Of a stretch of DNA of 64,000 nucleotides, positions 23,214-36,224 are shown in pieces (the first letter of the stretch is position 1; the number at the start of each line of letters is the position of its first letter). The DNA comes from Adineta steineri (taxonomy: Eukaryota; Rotifera; Eurotatoria; Adinetida; Adinetidae), in assembly GCA_905250115.1 (NCBI GenBank), contig CAJNOI010000071.1, forward strand, positions 1-64,000, given 5' to 3'. Under the pieces are notes generated by a model. That model worked only from the letters and a program-made list of their open reading frames with translations, did not search any database and was not told where the DNA came from. Position numbers and translations under genes: made by a program.

Positions 23214-23799
23214 TTTTATTTAAAAGAATAAAATTGAAAGCTTTTTTTCTTCTTCTTCGAGAGAGAGTTATTTGATTGTTCTAGAAAAGATAACACATAA
23301 AACAAGAATGTTTTGATAACGAAAAAGAAAATAAATTCTTGTTTATATTTAATTGTCTAACTTTTTCATTTTCGTTAATTTTTAAAATCTTTCTCTCTCC
23401 TCCATTTATTTAATCCATATAAAACAAATTTGAACTTAAAAATAAAAACGAAACGTTCCTATGATAAAAATATTGATTTTTATTTATAGAAAATATGTTC
23501 AAAAAAAAACTTGTTTTTTCTTTATCATCAATTGACAAAGTGCATAAATGTGTTAAATTTTTTAAATGTAAACCGATTGATTGATTATCTCTATAATACA
23601 TATTTATTATTATTATTATTATTTATTCTTTTTTTTTTGTGAGATCATGCAATAGAAATTCTAATTGATATTTAACACATTGGACGTTTTTATTTTCTAG
23701 TTATTATTCATTGAAGAAAAGAAAATTTGAAAAACAATCTTTAATTTACAAAATTAATCATAACATCAAATATTTTGACGATAGATACATAGAAAAAAC
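23214..23799. promoter_or_regulatory. Divergent intergenic region between MTHFSD-like(-) and VAP(+)
   Basis: These 586 nt separate two divergent start codons and so should hold both promoters. The sequence is AT-rich with CT/GA-rich patches near 23240-23270 and 23390-23405. I see no gene and no nameable promoter motif. An AG at 23791-23792, 7 nt before the VAP ATG, is a weak trans-splice acceptor candidate because it lacks a pyrimidine tract. Confidence 0.4.
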
Positions 23800-25391
23800 A
23801 TGACACTCGAACTCATTCCGAATGGTGATCTCATTTTTAAAGGTCCTTTCAATGTTGTTTCAATAACAACACTTAAATTATCTAATAGTGGAAATGAACG
23901 ACTTGCTTATAAGATAAAAACAACAGCACCAAAACGTTATTGTGTTAAACCAAATAGTGGTTTTCTTGATGCACATGCGACTGCAAATATTCAAGGTATG
24001 CAAAATAAAAAACAAAATAAATTCGAAATTTTGCTTTTTTAGTTATGTTGCAACCACAAGCACCAGGTCAACCTGATGATCGTTCGAAACATAAATTCAT
24101 GGTACAATGGGTTGCTGTACCAGCTAGTTATACAGATGACGTAGACAATTTTGTAAGAAAAAACATTCCGCTTAAAATCAAAATTAGAAGAGTTTTCTTT
24201 TTTTTTCTAGTGGAAACAAGATTTAAAAACTCTTAATGTACAAGATTCAAAATTAAAATGTATTTTTGCTGATGAACAAGCAGCAGTTGTACCTAATGAT
24301 TCACATCCTGTACCAGATTTAGTAAGTTATCAAAAAGAAAATTTCTTGAGATAGCAATAGTAAAAAAACAATCCGATAATTCGAATGCAATTAATATTTT
24401 CTTTTTTTTGCTGTTCTGTCATATTGGTTTAGGTGATAAATAGCATTGATTTCGTTTTCATATTTATTGTGTATACTCGGTTTAGGTAATAATATGAAAG
24501 GAAAAAAAAATTTTTCGATATGACTGATTCGAACACGTATCAAATTATTTTTATCTACAAATATCATCAATCATCGAAATTAGTTTGATCTATATATTTT
24601 TTTGTATTTTAGCCATCATCACCAGCACGTCCTGTAAGTACATTATTTTATTTTAAGTTTTGTTTTTGCTTATCCTTGTTTGACTAATTGAAAACTAAAA
24701 AAAGGAAGTTGTTTAGTTTTTTTCATATTAGTGATATGATTCGTTTTTTTTCAACCTTTCTTTTTTGCTTGCTTCTATATAATCATCGTGCGCGTTTAGA
24801 CTGAATCAACAAATGTAATTGATAATCGTACGCAACAGACAACATCTTCAACATCAGTTTCAAATCAACGATCATCTCCAAGTATTTCACGTGCAACAAA
24901 TTCTATTCAATCACAAAATCAAGATCGCCAACAGGTTCTGTCTTATATAAGATAATAATATTTAGCTAAAATTCGATGTTTATGATTTGCTTGCTTAATT
25001 TTGTCTTTTTTTGATGTTTAACTTAAAAATCATTTCATTTCTTATGTTTACTTTTTTTTAGGATGTTGATGTTCCAAATATAAAAAATTTGAAACAAGAA
25101 ATTGATCGTTTGAAAAGTGAAAATGAATCTATAAGAGTATTTATCATTATTCTTGTTTTTTTAAATCTAATAATTCAATTATAGGACAAACTCAAACAAC
25201 AAGAAGGTGGTGTCCGACAAAGAGCAACAGTTGGGAATCCCACTGTCGATCGATCGAAATCCAATCAACAACAAAATGGTCTTGTTATGTTTGGTATTGC
25301 TTTAACTGAACAACTTGTTCTCGTGGCTTTTGTTATCGCATTATTATTTGGCTTTTCACTCGGTTATTTTTTCTTTTCCTGTAGCAATTAA
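23800..25391 (+). CDS. VAP: VAMP-associated protein (VAPA/VAPB type)
   Basis: The protein begins MTLELIPNGDLIFKGPFN and carries the MSP domain of VAP proteins (TTLKLSNSGNERLAYKIKTT, APKRYCVKPNSGFLDAHAT, HKFMVQWVAVP). This domain binds FFAT motifs of lipid-transfer proteins. A Ser/Thr/Gln-rich linker, a coiled coil (NLKQEIDRLKSENESIRDKL) and a C-terminal tail anchor (LVLVAFVIALLFGFSLGYFF) follow, which places it in the ER membrane at organelle contact sites. The stop is at 25389-25391. About seven short exons are joined by small GT-AG introns, with longer ones in the linker (24320-24800), where a tiny exon encodes PSSPARP. Length and domain order are normal for the family. Confidence 0.93.
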
Positions 25392-26090
25392 AATAAACAA
25401 TATACATTAACACACAAAAAAAATATGTACTAATAACTTCATACACACATAAACTAGCCATTATTATTAATACTTTTTTTTTAATGCGCATGTAAAAATT
25501 CTAACCTTTCAAGATAGGAAAAATAAATGTTAGATTTTTTCTTGCTGTTCCGGTGTGTGTAACTTTACAAGATCGTCTCTACGGATTTACATAAACGCGC
25601 TTTATTAACCTTACCTTTTATGTTCAACTCTTTATTTCTATCTTTTTGTCCAATGTAATCAATGTATTGTGTTTATATGTATATGTCAAACAAGATTAAG
25701 TCATTAAATAACATACAAATTACAAACCAAATGTGAACAAGTTTGTCTAATGTTCTTCACGAGTCCTTCCTTATTGATAATTCTTTTCTTTGTTCTTTGT
25801 GTATTCATATTTATCTTAGAAAGAAAACTCTCTATATCGTTTGACAATTGAATGAATCCTATGTAAGGTTTCTTTTCTTTTTCTCTTTATTTAAGCATTT
25901 GTTGTATTGTCTTACTTGGCTTTTTTTTCTAATCATTTGCTCTTCTTCTTCTTCTCCCTATTTTTCTTTTCTTTTTGGAAATAAGTTAACAAACTAACAT
26001 ACCCAAACATTTTGCAGTTAATACTTTTGTTGTCTTTTGTTTGAAGATTTTGATTTTGTTTTGAAAAAAAAAAGAACAAAAAAAAAACAT
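25392..26090. other. Intergenic between VAP and gamma-tubulin
   Basis: AT- and T-rich sequence of 699 nt with the VAP 3' flank and the upstream region of the tubulin gene. CTT/CTC-rich runs occur near 25930-25975. No gene is seen. Confidence 0.4.
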
Positions 26091-28652
26091 ATGCCTAGTG
26101 AAATTATTACATTACAACTTGGACAATGTGGCAATCAAAGTAAGTGAAAATAGGAATGATTTAATTAGATCATACACACTGCGGAAAGCTGTTAAAGAGA
26201 AGATCTCGGCATCCGTTTTATAATGAAATAAAAGAGCCGATAGAAAATGTTAGTTAAGCTAGTAAATTGCTAAGATTTCACTAGAATTCATAATAAGATT
26301 ATTGATGATGACAAGTTCTTTAAAAACTTTGTTCACTTTTTTTTCGAAACAAAAGTAATTCATTCATAACTTGATAAATGTTTTTAGTTGGTATGGAGTT
26401 TTGGAAACAATTATGTGCTGAACATGGTATAAGTCCTGAAGGCAAATTAGAACCATTTGCACGAGAAGGTTCTGATCGAAAAGATGTTTTTTTCTATCAA
26501 GTTCGTTTAATATTAAATATAAAATGAATATGCTTATATATCTTTATTCATTTATTTCAGGCTGATGATCAACATTATATTCCACGTGCTGTTTTACTCG
26601 ATCTTGAACCTCGTGTCATTGATGGAATTATGAAATCACCTTATAAACATTTATATAATCCGGAAAATGTTTATATTTCAAAAGATGGTGGAGGCGCTGG
26701 TAAATATTCTATTGATAAAATAATTTCAAAGATAATTATTATTTTGTTATAGGTAATAATTGGGCACAAGGTTATCATCAAGGTGATAAATTGACTGAAG
26801 AAATATTTGATATTATTGATCGTGAAGCTGATAATGGTGATTCTCTTGAGGTTAGTTTTATTATTTAGATTATTATATTTTGAAATTTTATTTCTATAGG
26901 GTTTTGTTCTTTGTCATTCAATTGCTGGCGGTACTGGTTCAGGCATGGGTAGTAATATCCTTGAAAAACTTAATGATCGGTGAATAAAAATATTTTAATT
27001 AAAAACAAATTTTATTTTATATTTCATATACGCTAGATTTCCAAAAAAATTAATTCAAACTTATTCAGTCTTTCCAATGACCAACGAAGTGGTAAGAAAA
27101 ATTTTACTTTTCAAAGTCTCATAAGACATTTTTATGAGTGTAAATCGAGATTAAATATAAAATATTCTCTTTCTCTTATTTAATTATGAATTTACGTATT
27201 CCCTTGAGAAAATTTTTTTGTTTACGATGAATCGTCTTTAACTATTAACGGAAAATATTCATGAATAAGATCACATTCGATATCATCTCGGAATTGCAAA
27301 GGGGCATAACGAGTACGTCATTATTTTTCATCTGGATACAATTGAGATTTGCAATGAGTGACAAAATTAGTCCAATTAATATAGAAACATTTTATCAATT
27401 CCTGAATATTTTTGACAAAATCTTTTTCTTTACATAGGCAGATGTTGTTGTTCAACCATACAATTCTGTATTAACACTCAAACGTTTAACTGAAAATGCT
27501 GATTGTACTGTAAGTTAAATTTATTGAAATAACAAAATGAATTTAAATTTTCTTTTCTAAAAGGTTGTCTTAGATAATACAGCATTAAATCGTATTGCTA
27601 CTGAACGCCTTAAAAAAGCAACACCAACACTTGCTGAATTGAATCAATTAGTAATTTCATCTTTACATATCTTCTTCATTTTATTTGTAAATTTTTATTT
27701 AAGGTATCAACAATTATGTCTGGTAGTACATCGACACTTCGTTATCCAGGTTATATGAATAATGATTTAATTAGTCTTATATCATCACTTATTCCAACAC
27801 CACGTTTACATTTTCTTATTTCGGCTTATACACCATTAACATCGGATAATACAGTAAGAACAAAAAAAAACTTTGAATAAACTATGATCATAATTGTTAT
27901 GTAAATATCAGGAATCTGAAGTACGTAAAACAACTGTTCTTGATGTGATGCGTCGTTTATTACAACCAAAAAATGCTATGGTTACAACAGCATCTCGTGA
28001 TAAAAATCTTACACATTGTTATGTATCAATTTTGAATATAATTCAAGGTGAAGTTGATCCATCTGAAGTAAGATTAACTTTTCTTTTGTTTTTCATTAGA
28101 AAAATAATTCTAAATTAGGTACATAAAAGTTTAATGCGTATACGTGAACGTAAATTAGCAGAATTTATTCCATGGGGTCCAGCATCAATTCAAGTAGCTC
28201 TTTCAAAAAAATCACCTTATATAACAACACAACATCGTGTTAGTGGACTTATGCTTGCTAATCATACAGGCATTTCATCTGTATGTATTTGATATTTTTT
28301 ATTTTATTAAAATAACAATTCTAAATTGAATTTTATTAGTTATTTGATCGAATGTGTGACCATTATGATAAATTAATCAAACGTGAAGCTTTCATAGAAA
28401 ATTTCCGTCGATTACCAATGTTTAAAGATAATCTTGATGAATTTAATGATTCACGCGAAGTAAGACATGAAAAAATGAATTTAATGTTCTAATATTAAAA
28501 TTTAGGTTGTACAACAACTTATGGATGAATATCGTGCAGCAACAAGAAAAGATTATATTAATTTTGGTAATAAACAAGCAGGAGCTCAGGTAAGAAATAG
28601 AATCTTTTATTTTGATTCATATATTCTTTCGTTTTTTTTAAAGGGTGAATGA
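26091..28652 (+). CDS. TUBG1: Gamma-tubulin
   Basis: The protein begins [20 protein letters not shown] and matches gamma-tubulin over its whole length: [53 protein letters not shown], the GTP-binding glycine loop [80 protein letters not shown] and [20 protein letters not shown]. Gamma-tubulin nucleates microtubules in ring complexes at centrosomes and basal bodies. At least eleven exons are separated by introns of about 50 nt, plus one of about 350 nt near 27092-27438. The last exon is a single short piece after an intron at 28590-28643 and gives the ending GAQGE, close to the family's usual short tail. No defect is seen. Confidence 0.95.
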
Positions 28653-30294
28653 ACATAGCAATGATTTAGTGCTAATTCTAATTGTTTTTTGTTTTAATGT
28701 AGAAATCGCTTTTTTTAATGACCATTTGTTTTTCTTTTTGTGAATAAAAATAATGTTTTAATTAATCAAAAAATAAATTTTATAAAATGACCAATATTGG
28801 AAACAATCATTAAGACTGATTAGTTTTAAAACTAAAGATATTAAAATGGAGAAGAATGATGTGATGTTTTAATAGTATTAGTATAACACTATTTGATTCA
28901 TATCAATAAAATTGTTCGTAACTATCTTTCTTAGCGCTATCATTATTTTCTTTTTATGAATATTAAACGTTAAGATCGAGAAACTTTATACTACAGTCAT
29001 TTGTTCATATAATTTGAAAAATATTTATTTTAATTCAATGATTTTCATGTCTCTGTCAGATATTCATGGCAGTTATATTTGATGATATAACTAAAATTCT
29101 TGAGATATTTATTTACTCGAATGCATGGTCTTTGTGAGATCAAAATCAATTTCTACCGAGCGTTGATGTTCTATCATTCATACTTACAACTGAAATTTAA
29201 ACGAATAAAACAATAAATCAAAAAGCTTGACGCTCAGTTGAATATCACTTGTAATAAAGTTCTTTTGTATTTGAATCTAAGAATTTCTCTTTTTGTCTGT
29301 GTTACAGTCATATCTTCATATGCCTTCATACATTCTTTCACATCATATCTGGTTTTTCGTTATTCACATTCTTTGTTTGTTTTTCTTTCTTTTTTGTATT
29401 TTCGTTATTCATTCGAATAAAACACAACGTGAAGAGAGTCGCTCTCACAGTCTGATTAGTTATATTAATGACTAATATATAATAAATCCGGTAAAATAAA
29501 AATATATGTTTAGTACTTTGAGGACGGATGACCCCGGATGAGTCATTGTGATTTTCTAGTCAGTGACTATTTTGAGATAATTCGGGTTCTAGTTAGATTA
29601 TCTTATTGTGATAATCAGTAATGAATAATAGATGTAACACAACTGGTTTTCATGGAAGAATTCACTCAAGTCTAAAATTCTAGTAACAAACGTTGGGTTA
29701 TGACCAGAAAAACAATGTGATTTACTGTACGACACTTGTCCTAACTGATCCAAAGCTATTAAAATGAAGGCACATCTGAGAAAACAAAGAGGCGAAGGTT
29801 CTATACCTTCTGCAATACAACAACAGCTCTATAAAAAAATTATTAAAACAAGATGTGTGTTGTTTACATTTTTTCTAAAAGCTCCATCTCCAAACGATTA
29901 AGTAGTTTTTCCTTAATTTTATTCGCTAGAAAGTCAAATCTATTATGAAACTTTCTGCCATCTAAGACTTGATAGTAAATAATCATGATGATAATGTATA
30001 TTTTATTTTGCTATGGCAATTCTATGAGTATATTGATGATAGAAAGCTTTTGAGTTCACAAATCGAATCAATAAGAGACACACAAAAAAAAAGAAAAAGT
30101 ATAGAAAGCTACATTTTTCACAAATAATGGAAGTAATATCAGATAGATTCTATTTAAAGAAGAAGAAGAAAAAGAGTTTTAGTGAAAAAAAAATTCTCAT
30201 AAGATAAGTAAGAAGTTTATAAAAAAAGAATGATGATTGAATCTTAAAGATTGCATTATTTTGTACACACAAATTGAAGTCCGTATCTGACATT
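28653..30294. other. Convergent intergenic region, gamma-tubulin(+)/alpha-catenin(-)
   Basis: About 1.6 kb with no supported gene. The part 29510-29850 is less AT-rich than its surroundings and contains two small hairpin-capable segments (near 29543-29572, and GATTATC/GATAATC near 29596-29616). The small open frames at 29238-29475 have no recognisable content. Confidence 0.4.
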
Positions 30295-33200
30295 TTAATT
30301 TTGAAATTGACTTAAAAGATGTAATGGTTCAAGTCGTTTTTTAGTTGTACCTTTAGCACGTGAATCTAATTCATTCTGTCGTTCAGCTAATATTAATGGT
30401 TTCTTTTCTGGTAAACGCATTTTCCATTGAACAATTGGCTTAATTCAAAAAACAAAATAGTAATCAATTAAAATCTTCAACAGAATTTTTACCTCTTTAT
30501 TTCCTGATTTATTACGATATTTAGTTGAAGCAATATACGATGCTTTAACTGTAAGTACAACAGCACTCATTAAATTTTTTGCTGCTGTGATCAATGAAGT
30601 TGCACTATCAAGCTAAAACACAAAAATAATTAAATAAAAATATTTTCAACAATTAATACTTACTCCACTAACGATTAATTCGCCACTTATATTTTGTACA
30701 TCAGCTTTAACTTTACTAGTTATATCTAATTGATGACAATAAAGTGTAATACCTGAGGAAAGATAAATAAACAAAATGACAATATTGTATATATAAAAAA
30801 TAAAATAATTCTTTACGATCAACATAAGCAGCAAGATCTGATTTCGATTGAGATTCAACACACTAAAAACAAAAGAGTTTTGATTTTTTTTTCTAATAAA
30901 TAAATATAAAGAAATCTCACTTGTGCTGCAATGTCTTTTGCTATTTTATTTAATTTTGATCCACATTCAGATATCATCTTAGCAGCATGTATAACATCCA
31001 TTGTTGTACGTAATGGTCCACGACCACTAAAATAAATAAATAGAATAATTTAATAATGAATAAAAAGGAGATATCCCTACCGAGTAAAATCAGTCATTTC
31101 CATCATAATCATACACATTTTTTTTGCAAGAACAATGATATCATTACCACGATCATCCCATTTAAGAACTTCACGTTCAAAATCACGTTTTGTTTTTTTA
31201 AAACCTTCAACTTGTAATTCAATTTGTTCACGTTCTTCTTTTGGTAATCGTCTCATCATATCCTTATTAAAATAATTCATACTATTAAGAAAAAAAAAGA
31301 ATTTTTCTTTTTTGAATATATACTCGACTTGGATTATCAGTTTTGCCTGGATACATTTCCACATCAGTTTGTTGACTATCTAATGATGGTCCATGACTTG
31401 ATGTTTGAGATTGTGCATAGATTTCATCATTAAATCCTTCTTCATCATCACTTGGCCATTCAAGATCCTAAAAAGTTTTTCGAATATATACACAAACTTC
31501 GCGCCTGAATACGATTTCCATCCATGAAGGTAGAATGGATAGAGAATAATCACACACACTTGAATGTAGGTCAATTTTCTTTTAGATCTAAGCAATAATA
31601 TATACTCAAGAGAAATCTCAAATTAACTAACGCTACGTTTCCTGAGAATACATGAAATTATAGTTATAAGTTACGTTTTAATTTCTTACCGGATTCATCA
31701 GTATACTATTACGAATATCCCGTATACCATGATAAACATTACTTGATGCTTCAATTAATTCTTGTTCAGTTAATTCATACTGGAAAAAGAAGAAAAAAAA
31801 CATTTTGATGACAAAAATCATTTTATTTACTTTTCGATCATCTGGTGCAGATTTCATTCGAAGAATATCAATAGCTATTTTAATTCTTTCAGCAAAACTT
31901 GGTACAACTATACGAAAAAAAAATATTTTTCTTGAATAAATATATTGTTTTCTCAAAAAATTATCTATTTACTTTGATCACGAAGAACACGAACACTTTC
32001 CATAACAGCTTCTGTATATTCTCCTGGTTCATATTTATCCATTTCAGCAATAACTACATCAATAACACGATCTGATCGTCCTCGAATTGTACCAGCTGTA
32101 CGATCAACACCTGAAAGCAAATCAAATAAATTTGTTTTTTTTATTTTTAAATAAAATATGAATTGATATATACGATCAGGGTTTTGTTCAACCATTGCTT
32201 GAATACATGAATTAATATCTTCAAGTATATGATTTTCCGAAATAGCAAGAAAATCTTCAATAGTTGTTATTTCATCAACAGCGTCAGTTAATAAACGAAC
32301 ATGTTTTTCCCATGTTTCACGAAATACATCGAGATTTTCAAGAGCTATTTTTGATGTTGAACGAGCAGCAAGTATTCGTGCAGCATTAATAACCTATCAC
32401 ATAGATATTTATGAAGAGTTTCATATTAAAATATAACATACTTGTGGTGTAAGGTTTTCAATATGTTTTGCAGCTAAACGAACTAATTTTATACCTTCAA
32501 TTGAATCCGACATTGAACAAATAATATTTGAAACCTAAAGGGAAGAAAACGAATTGATATTTGAATATGAGATATTAATGAATATACTTCGATTAATTTT
32601 TTAGCATGATCCATGAAAACATGAGCTGTTTCTTCAACTAATTGAATATTACCACGTCGTGCTGCATCAATTAAAGCAAGAAGTGGAACATTCGTAGCTA
32701 CAAATGTATCACTAACATGATCCACAGCTGCTTTTCGAAGCTAAAAAGAAACATATAATAAAATTTTAAAATTGAAAAGAAGAAAAAAACAAAAAAGATA
32801 TTTGAAATATTTTTTTTCTACCGATTTTGTATTATCTCCTGTTGGTGTTAAAAAAGAACATTCAAAAGATTCTAATGATGATGGTGATGATGATGATTCT
32901 CGATACATTTTAATACTTGTACTTCTGTATGTTGGAGTTGGTGAAGCACCACATAGATACACATACATTTTTATTTGTTGTGTATGTGTGTGTGTTCAAA
33001 ACGTTTTGATGAATAGACGTAATGAATGACTCAATCATTACCTATGACTGAATAATGATGATGATCATGATAAAGATAATGATAAAACACATTTTGACAT
33101 TTAGTTCGTCTACCTCTTAATAATTAAAATGTGTATATAAAAGTGAATAGACTACTCTTATGTCTTTCGTTCTCATCGAAATGGTCATTTATAATTGAAT

Positions 33201-35779
33201 AAAGAAGAAAGAAAGAAAGAAAAAAATATATACGAAGGAATAGAGTGATTCTTGATTTTGAACAGTAAGTGTAGACAAAAAATTCATTGAATTCATAATG
33301 AGAAAAATGAATAATCAATCTTAATTCATTTTACCTGTTTTCTTAAATCACGTGTTTTTGTTTGCATTAACTGAATTTTACCATTGATAATTTCATCTGA
33401 ACTTTTCTTTTTCCCCTAGATAAGAAATAAATCAATATAAACTTTATTTGAACAAAATATTCTTATTAGTTTTTTTACATAACGAATATATTCATCAAGT
33501 AATTCTTGTAAAGCTTGTCGAACAGCATTACATTCTTGTACAATTCTATCACGACGATCTTCTCTTGTTGATAATGAATCAGCAAGTAATGCAGCACCTG
33601 ATATAATACCTTCAAGATGTTCTTCAAGTTGTGGACGAATAATTTGTTCATTAAATTTTTGTGGTTTTATCATAACAAGACGCTAAAATAAATAAAACAT
33701 TATCATCATCTATTATATAAAAAGTGTTTTCTTTTACATCAAATTCATTTAATGCTCTTGTTAAATCTCCAACAGTATTCAATGATGGATCAATTTCTAA
33801 TGCTCCCGCTTGACCTTGTGTTATGGAAGAAATAGTATGAACGGCATCACGTAATTGATTATAAACAAAATCACGATTTTCACGTGATGATGGTATTTCA
33901 GGATGTCGTAAATATGTTTTTGCTGAAGTTAATAACATCATTGATGATCGTTTTATTGTAGCACGTGCAGCAGCTAATTGTTCTTGTTCATTTCGATCGA
34001 CCAAATCCTTTCAAAATAAGAAAAAAATATATACATATATTGTTTTTCGAAGATTTTACTTGTTGTCGTCGTTGTGTATGATTAGTTAAATTAGTCATAT
34101 TTTTTCCATATTGTTTATAGAATTGAATTAATTCTTCTTGATTTGATGCATCACGAATATGTTGTAAATCGTTTTCAACCTGGCAAGAGAAAAAAAAAGA
34201 ATTCAATAAAATAAGAATTGAAATAAAATAGGTACATACTAAACGAATAGATTTTAAAATAAGTTGAACATCAACATAATCGGCTAACATAAGTAAACGA
34301 GTTACAGCTGAAAGTAAAGCACGAGCAGCAAGAATCATTTGTTCACGTTTAGATTTTGAACATGGATCATCAGCAAATTCTTTTGAAAGATCAGCCATTT
34401 CATCACCTGTTCGTTTAACTTCTTCCATACATTCTAATAATTCATTTCGCATATCAGGATTTTCATGAACAATTTCTTCAGCTTTATTAATAAAATTTTC
34501 TATTGCTTGAATAACATTGGAAACTAATAGATGAGCTCGTTTTGATTGACCTTTCTTCATATTTGAGGGTTGTTCAGATACTAATGAAGTTACCTAAAAC
34601 ATAAATCAATTCGATAAACTTTATTTTGTAAAAAAATGACATTTTTATAATGTTTAAATGACCTTTGATTAAAGAATATATATGTATCGATTACAGAAGA
34701 AATCGGAAGGATAAAAATAAATCAAAGTTTACCTTTCATGTGTCAATTAAAATTAATTATATAAAAAATATTTCAACTTTTTTAAAACCATTTATATCAA
34801 AGATTAGATCCAAATTACTGAAAATACAGATTCAACATAGGATCCTATGAAAAAATTATGTTCTATAATTATGAATCAAATATGTTAGAAATTCTGTCTT
34901 AATCTATGCCATGGGCGGATTCAGGATTTTCATGAGAGGCTGGCGGTTTAGAAAAAAATGGAAAGTAGTATTTTTTTAGGAGAGAAATCTATAGTGTTCT
35001 ACCTCTTTTCAGTATTTGTCAAAGTATCTATTTTCGAGAGTTGCTCATCAAAAGTCATGTTACTGCACAAAAAATTGATTATTTCTACGGCGGCTGGAGC
35101 AAATGACCTGATTTTTTTTATGGATATTACAGACACACCTAGAAAAACCCCTTGATAAATATATTGTTTTTTTTTTCATTGAAGTCATCACTTATACTAC
35201 TATCTGTCTTGTTAAAAACAGATTATAACTATTTTTCTATCAGCAATAAAATAATCTTGACTTATAGGTAACATAACAAATCAATATACATTTATCTCTA
35301 TATGACTAATCATATTGTTTCTGAATCTACCTTTTGTTCTCAACTCTATTTTATTTATTAAAAATTTTTCAACAAAAACATCTATTCTATAATAAAAGAA
35401 CATTGTACATTAATCAACTAATGATTTTAAAAGGACATTTTAACCTTTTTCTTTTTTTTTTTAATAAATCATATGCATCTTATAGACATAGTGTATTGAT
35501 CACTTAATAATCATAAACTTCAATATTGTATTCAAACAAAGGAAAAAGAACTTCAACGTTAATTCAAGTGCATAAGCATATTCTAATGGTCTGTAATAAC
35601 TCTAATTTATTGCTCATATATGAAAATAAGAAGTACTCCATTATTTTAATTAAAAATTCATTATTAACAAAATAGTGAATAATAATATTACAAACCTCAG
35701 CAACTAATGGATCTAATGTTCGTTGTATAGACCATGTTTTAATTTGAAGATCGCTTGGATTAAATTTTGTATTCATCAT
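30295..35779 (-). CDS. CTNNA: Alpha-catenin
   Basis: The gene starts at 35779 (MMNTKFNPSDLQIKTWSIQR) and ends at 30295 (LHLLSQFQN). It encodes the vinculin-like helical bundles of alpha-catenin in order: LDPLVAEV, KRAHLLVSNVIQAIENF, DEMADLSKEFADDPCS, AARALLSAVTRLLMLADYVD, HLEGIISGAALLADS, DRRDRIVQECNAVRQALQEL, MDHVSDTFVATNVPLLALIDAAR (written here in part), LDRTAGTIRGRSDRVIDVV, YHGIRDIRNSILM, and the actin-binding part with KWDDRGNDIIVLAKKMCMIM and YCHQLDITSKVKADVQNISG. Alpha-catenin links cadherin and beta-catenin to actin at adherens junctions. The first coding exon is separated by an intron of about 1.1 kb, and a second long intron (about 590 nt, 32744-33334) sits before the LRKAAVDHVSDTF exon; the others are short. 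The reading frame is intact. Confidence 0.94.
32822..32968 (-). other. Candidate alternative first exon of alpha-catenin
   Basis: Inside the long intron a minus-strand frame opens at an ATG (32968) and encodes a Ser/Pro/Thr-rich peptide (GASPTPTYRSTS, then SSSSPSSLESFECSF). It ends at a GT (32821-32820) in phase 0, which is exactly the phase of the next exon, LRKAAVDHV. Splicing would give an N-terminally shortened alpha-catenin with the middle and actin-binding parts. The donor context GTAGAA is weak and part of the peptide comes from a simple repeat, so this is a hypothesis. Confidence 0.3.
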
Positions 35780-36224
35780 TTATTTATAATAAACGAAACA
35801 ATCTTTTTCTTTGATTAAAAATGCCAACTTTGACAAACAGAACACATAAACTTTTTCTTTCTAGACCAATAAAAATTCTTGAACTACTTTACTTACAATT
35901 GGTCAATAAATTTAACCTGTAGATAGGTTCGATGATCTCATCAATCGATTCGAAACTGTCGTTTTACATATATTTTTTTTCTTTTATGCCGTTGTCGAGT
36001 GAACGTACACTTACTTTTTTCTCTTCTCTTCTGTTATGTTTATTTCTTCAAACGAAGAAAAAAAAAACTATTTCTTTCTCCTTTTTTTTCTTCTTTTTTC
36101 ATTCAAGTATGTCTACGTCCTTCAAACACTTCAAGTCAATATTTTTTTGTTTCATCATTGTATTTCTTGATGAATAAAATAAAAAAATTATTTTCCCTTT
36201 TTTTGGCATTTAATTTTTTTCTAG
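35780..36224. promoter_or_regulatory. Divergent intergenic region, alpha-catenin(-)/F-box protein(+)
   Basis: These 445 nt lie between divergent starts and should contain both promoters. The right part is strongly T- and CT-rich. It ends with a pyrimidine tract and CTAG directly before the ATG at 36225, a strong 3' splice acceptor for a leader intron or trans-splicing. Confidence 0.5.
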
